Assembly (NCBI RefSeq): GCF_001592285.1
Contig: NZ_BCWQ01000007.1
Span: 167,781-231,780 of the forward strand
DNA: 64,000 bases
Origin: Hydrogenophaga pseudoflava NBRC 102511
GTDB taxonomy: Bacteria; Pseudomonadota; Gammaproteobacteria; Burkholderiales; Burkholderiaceae_C
Direction: 5' to 3'
The notes under the pieces were generated by a model. It searched no databases. It saw nothing but the letters and a program-made list of their open reading frames with translations, and was not told where the DNA came from. Positions 61,307 through 64,000 of this stretch are shown piece by piece. The position numbers and the translations under genes are program-made. Positions within the stretch are counted from its first letter, which is position 1. Each line of letters begins with the position of its first letter.

Positions 61307-63019
61307 ATGGACCTCGCTACCCCGGAAACCATCTCGCGCCCCTGGCTGGCCCACTATCCACACGGTGTGCCGCACGACATCGATCCCTCACAGTACCGGT
61401 CTCTGGCCGCACTGCTCGAAGAGTCTCTGAAGAAGAACGCCCGGCGACCAGTCACTGTCTGCATGGAGCGCTGGATGACGTACGGAGAGCTCGATGAGCA
61501 CAGCGCTGCGCTGGGCGCATGGCTGCAGGCCCGAGGCCTTCCGGCCGATGCGCGCGTCGCGGTCATGTTGCCCAACATTCCGCAGTTCCTCGTCGCGATG
61601 ACCGCCATCATCCGCGCTGGGTTCACGGTGGTGAACGTCAATCCGCTCTACACGGCGCGCGAACTGGAGCACCAACTCCGGGACTCGGGCGCCGAGGCCA
61701 TCGTGATCCTTGAGAACTTTGCAGCAACGCTGGAAGAGGTGATCGAGCACACCCCCATCCGCCACGTGGTCGTTGCCAGCATGGGGGACATGCTGGGCTT
61801 CTGGTACGGGCGCTGGATCACCTTCGCCGTGCGGCACTTGTCGAAAATGGTCAAGCCATATCGGCTGGCACTGACCGGTGCGACCGGCCCACGCACCATC
61901 GTCAGCTTCCGCCAGGCCCTGGACGAGGGCAGCAGGCTGTCGTTTCGCGCGAGCCAATCCTGCCACGACAACACCGCCTTCCTGCAATACACAGGCGGCA
62001 CCACGGGGCTGTCCAAGGGAGCGGAGCTGACGCATCGCAATATCATCGCCGCCACTTTGCAAGCCGAAGCCTGGTTCCGCCCGGCGCTTGGACGAATCGG
62101 CGATGTGCGCAACATCAACGGCATTGCCGCCTTGCCGCTCTATCACATCTTCGCTCTGACCCTGTCACTTCTGGCGATCCGTTGGGGCGCCCACATGACC
62201 CTGGTTCCCAATCCGCGCGATGTGTCCAGGTTCGTCGAAACCCTGTCGAAGCGACCTTTTCATCTGCTGCCGGCGGTCAACACACTGTTCAATGCGCTGC
62301 TGCAGAACCCGCGCTTCAGGCAGCTGGATTTTTCTTCTCTGCTGATGTCGCAGGCAGGTGGCATGGCCGCCTCCGAAGGCACGGCCCGGCACTGGATGGC
62401 CGTCACGGGCTGCGCGATGGTTGAAGGCTGGGGCATGAGCGAGACCTGCGCCATTGGCACCAACAACCCGGTAACCAGCCGGCAGTTCAGCGGAACGATC
62501 GGCCTGCCCTTGCCCGGCATTGACATCGCCATCAAGGACGAGGCCGGTGCCAGCCTCCCTGTCGGCGAGTCCGGAGAGATCTGCATCCGGGGCCCCAACG
62601 TCATGCGCGGCTACTACCGACAACCTGAAGAAACCGAACGCGCGTTCACGGCAGATGGGTTCATGCGAACCGGCGACATCGGCGTGATGGACGAACGCGG
62701 TTACACCCGCATCGTCGATCGAAAGAAGGACATGATTCTGGTGTCCGGGTTCAATGTCTTTCCCAGCGAACTCGAGAATGTGATTTCGTTGTGCCCGGGC
62801 GTGCTTGAATGCGCCGCGGTTGGTGTCGAAGACGCCAAACAAGGCGAGGCGGTCAAGGTCTTCGTGGTTCGTAGCGACCCCACACTCCGGGAGGAGGATG
62901 TGGCCAGGTTCTGCCACGACAACCTCACCGGGTACAAGCGGCCCAAATACATCGAGTTTCGCGATGAGCTCCCCAAGAGCAATGTGGGCAAGATCCTCCG
63001 CCGCGCCCTGCGCACCTGA
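61307..63019 (+). CDS. fadD: long-chain fatty acyl-CoA synthetase
   Basis: 570 residues, ANL superfamily. P-loop YTGGTTGLSKGAELTH, WGMSET motif, RTGDIGVMDERGYTRIVDRKKDMILVSGFNVFPSELE (FACS block) and C-terminal KSNVGKILRRALR. Closest in form to E. coli FadD. Activates long-chain fatty acids for beta-oxidation. Start chosen is the ATG before DLATPETISRPW. Sequence composition is somewhat lower in GC than in the left of the window. Confidence 0.94.
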   Translation: MDLATPETISRPWLAHYPHGVPHDIDPSQYRSLAALLEESLKKNARRPVTVCMERWMTYGELDEHSAALGAWLQARGLPADARVAVMLPNIPQFLVAMTAIIRAGFTVVNVNPLYTARELEHQLRDSGAEAIVILENFAATLEEVIEHTPIRHVVVASMGDMLGFWYGRWITFAVRHLSKMVKPYRLALTGATGPRTIVSFRQALDEGSRLSFRASQSCHDNTAFLQYTGGTTGLSKGAELTHRNIIAATLQAEAWFRPALGRIGDVRNINGIAALPLYHIFALTLSLLAIRWGAHMTLVPNPRDVSRFVETLSKRPFHLLPAVNTLFNALLQNPRFRQLDFSSLLMSQAGGMAASEGTARHWMAVTGCAMVEGWGMSETCAIGTNNPVTSRQFSGTIGLPLPGIDIAIKDEAGASLPVGESGEICIRGPNVMRGYYRQPEETERAFTADGFMRTGDIGVMDERGYTRIVDRKKDMILVSGFNVFPSELENVISLCPGVLECAAVGVEDAKQGEAVKVFVVRSDPTLREEDVARFCHDNLTGYKRPKYIEFRDELPKSNVGKILRRALRT

Positions 63020-63036
63020 CCTCAGGGCGTCCACTC

Positions 63037-63969
63037 GTGCTTTCTTCAACTGCCCGTGAGCGCCTCACCCGCATTGGTGCAACGCTGTTTGAACGTGGAT
63101 GGCTTTCGTCTAACAACATCCTGATCACAGGTTCCAACGGAGCCACAGCGCTCATAGACTCCGGCTACTGCACCCACGCCGACCAGACCGTGGACCTCGT
63201 CGAAAAAGGGCTTGGAGGACGCCGTCTCGGATTGCTCCTGAACACTCATCTTCACAGCGATCACTGCGGAGGCAATGCCGCACTGCAGCGCCATCACCCT
63301 GGTCTGCAAACGCTGATTCCCTCGGGGTCGGCAGAAGCGGTTCGGCTGTGGGACACCGAAGCGCTCAGTTATGCCAGCACGGGACAGCAGTGCCCTCGCT
63401 TTTCATTCGATGGCGTTGTTCGCCCGGGAGAGAAGCTGCGGCTCGGGGACTGGACGTGGGAAGTCCACGGTGCCAAGGGACACGATCCACACGCGATCGT
63501 TCTTTTTCAACCCGACAACAGTGTTCTTCTTTCTGCTGACGCGCTCTGGCAAAACGGCTTTGGCGTGGTGTTTCCGGAACTCGAAGGTCTATCCGCCTTT
63601 GACGAAGTCGGACAGACCTTGGATTGCATCGAGTCGCTTTCGCCTGAGGTCATCATTCCGGGCCATGGTGGTGCGTTCGAAGACCTTCAATTGGCGCTGG
63701 AGCGAGCGAGAAGCCGCCTGCGGCGTTTCATGGAATTCCCTGAACAGCACCTGAGGCACGCACACAAGGTGCTTATTAAGTTCAAGCTGCTCGAATGCAA
63801 GAGCATCAACTTTCAGCACCTGCTTCGATGGGTTGAGCAGACCCCGTATCTCGCCAAGGCCGCATCGTCTAAAGAACCAGCACGCACACAATGGCTCGAA
63901 GAGCTGATTTTCGACCTAGAGCGCAGTCAAGCCATCAAGCGCGAAGGCGACTTGATTCTCGATCTCTAG
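63037..63969 (+). CDS. MBL-fold metallo-hydrolase
   Basis: 310 residues from a GTG start. Metal ligands His71, His73, Asp75 and His76 in NTHLHSDHCGGNA, then GHDPHAIVL, LLSADALW and IPGHGGAF. This is the ordinary metallo-beta-lactamase fold; substrate unknown. It follows fadD by 17 bases, so a role with acyl-CoA metabolism is possible. GC content and codon use (TTT, GAA, AAG) differ from neighbours to the left. Ends 31 bases from the right edge. Confidence 0.9.
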   Translation: MLSSTARERLTRIGATLFERGWLSSNNILITGSNGATALIDSGYCTHADQTVDLVEKGLGGRRLGLLLNTHLHSDHCGGNAALQRHHPGLQTLIPSGSAEAVRLWDTEALSYASTGQQCPRFSFDGVVRPGEKLRLGDWTWEVHGAKGHDPHAIVLFQPDNSVLLSADALWQNGFGVVFPELEGLSAFDEVGQTLDCIESLSPEVIIPGHGGAFEDLQLALERARSRLRRFMEFPEQHLRHAHKVLIKFKLLECKSINFQHLLRWVEQTPYLAKAASSKEPARTQWLEELIFDLERSQAIKREGDLILDL

Positions 63970-64000
63970 AACATCAAGCTCTGTTTTTTATGCTCAAAAA

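Overview
The window reads as a chromosomal segment of a high-GC betaproteobacterium, most likely Comamonadaceae (Hydrogenophaga / Polaromonas / Acidovorax-like). Indications are the GC-rich third codon positions, the corC-lnt-glyQ-glyS-gmhB-plsC-metallopeptidase order, a double-length UvrA, and an intergenic repeat of a type I recall from that family. These are judgements from reading the sequence; no database search was made. I see no phage, transposase, CRISPR, tRNA or rRNA.

Layout. 0-4 kb: end of an MFS transporter, a YeeE/YedE sulfur-compound transporter, a small coiled-coil membrane protein, a membrane-anchored methyltransferase and an SMP-30/gluconolactonase-like protein. 4-10 kb: a 1971-residue tandem UvrA. 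10-15.2 kb: an orphan LivK-type binding protein, an exported DUF1800/DUF1501 pair and a universal stress protein. 15.3-27 kb: a long minus-strand run carrying most of leucine/isovalerate breakdown (acyl-CoA synthetase, both methylcrotonyl-CoA carboxylase subunits, methylglutaconyl-CoA hydratase, HMG-CoA lyase) mixed with housekeeping genes, with a divergent AraC regulator. 28-31 kb: a GNAT-Rnk fusion, a 634-bp gene-free stretch rich in inverted repeats, and two small exported proteins, partly of lower GC. 31-34 kb: lipoprotein, HAD phosphatase, YchJ-like protein, rhodanese, glutathione S-transferase. 34-37 kb: TrkH/TrkA potassium uptake. 37-40 kb: acyl-CoA dehydrogenase, SDR and thiolase. 40-44.4 kb: AceK, beta-carbonic anhydrase, isovaleryl-CoA dehydrogenase and a hotdog thioesterase. 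44.5-48.8 kb: TetR/VOC divergent pair, DUF1304, the MerR regulator LiuR, an MBL hydrolase and an HPP-CBS membrane protein. 48.8-57 kb: metallopeptidase, acyltransferase, GmhB, GlyS, GlyQ, Lnt and CorC on the minus strand. 57-64 kb: GNAT enzyme, Lrp regulator divergent from HppD, a membrane-anchored alpha/beta hydrolase, a conserved hypothetical, FadD and a second MBL hydrolase.

How the genes work together. Leucine catabolism is split. IVD and a thioesterase sit behind a perfect 16-bp palindrome (ACGTTTACGTAAACGT). Nearly the same palindrome lies between liuR and the MBL hydrolase, so LiuR probably controls IVD, the thioesterase, the MBL enzyme and itself. The carboxylase/hydratase/lyase block shows no such site and instead faces an AraC gene. 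Acetyl-CoA-yielding routes (leucine, fatty acids, tyrosine through HppD) and AceK, which sets flux into the glyoxylate bypass, suggest a life on organic and amino acids. The most unusual items are the stem-loop cluster at 29.25-29.46 kb, tandem TetR operators, a GmhB lacking its motif-IV aspartates, the GNAT-Rnk fusion, and a GNAT gene whose promoter predicts a leaderless mRNA.
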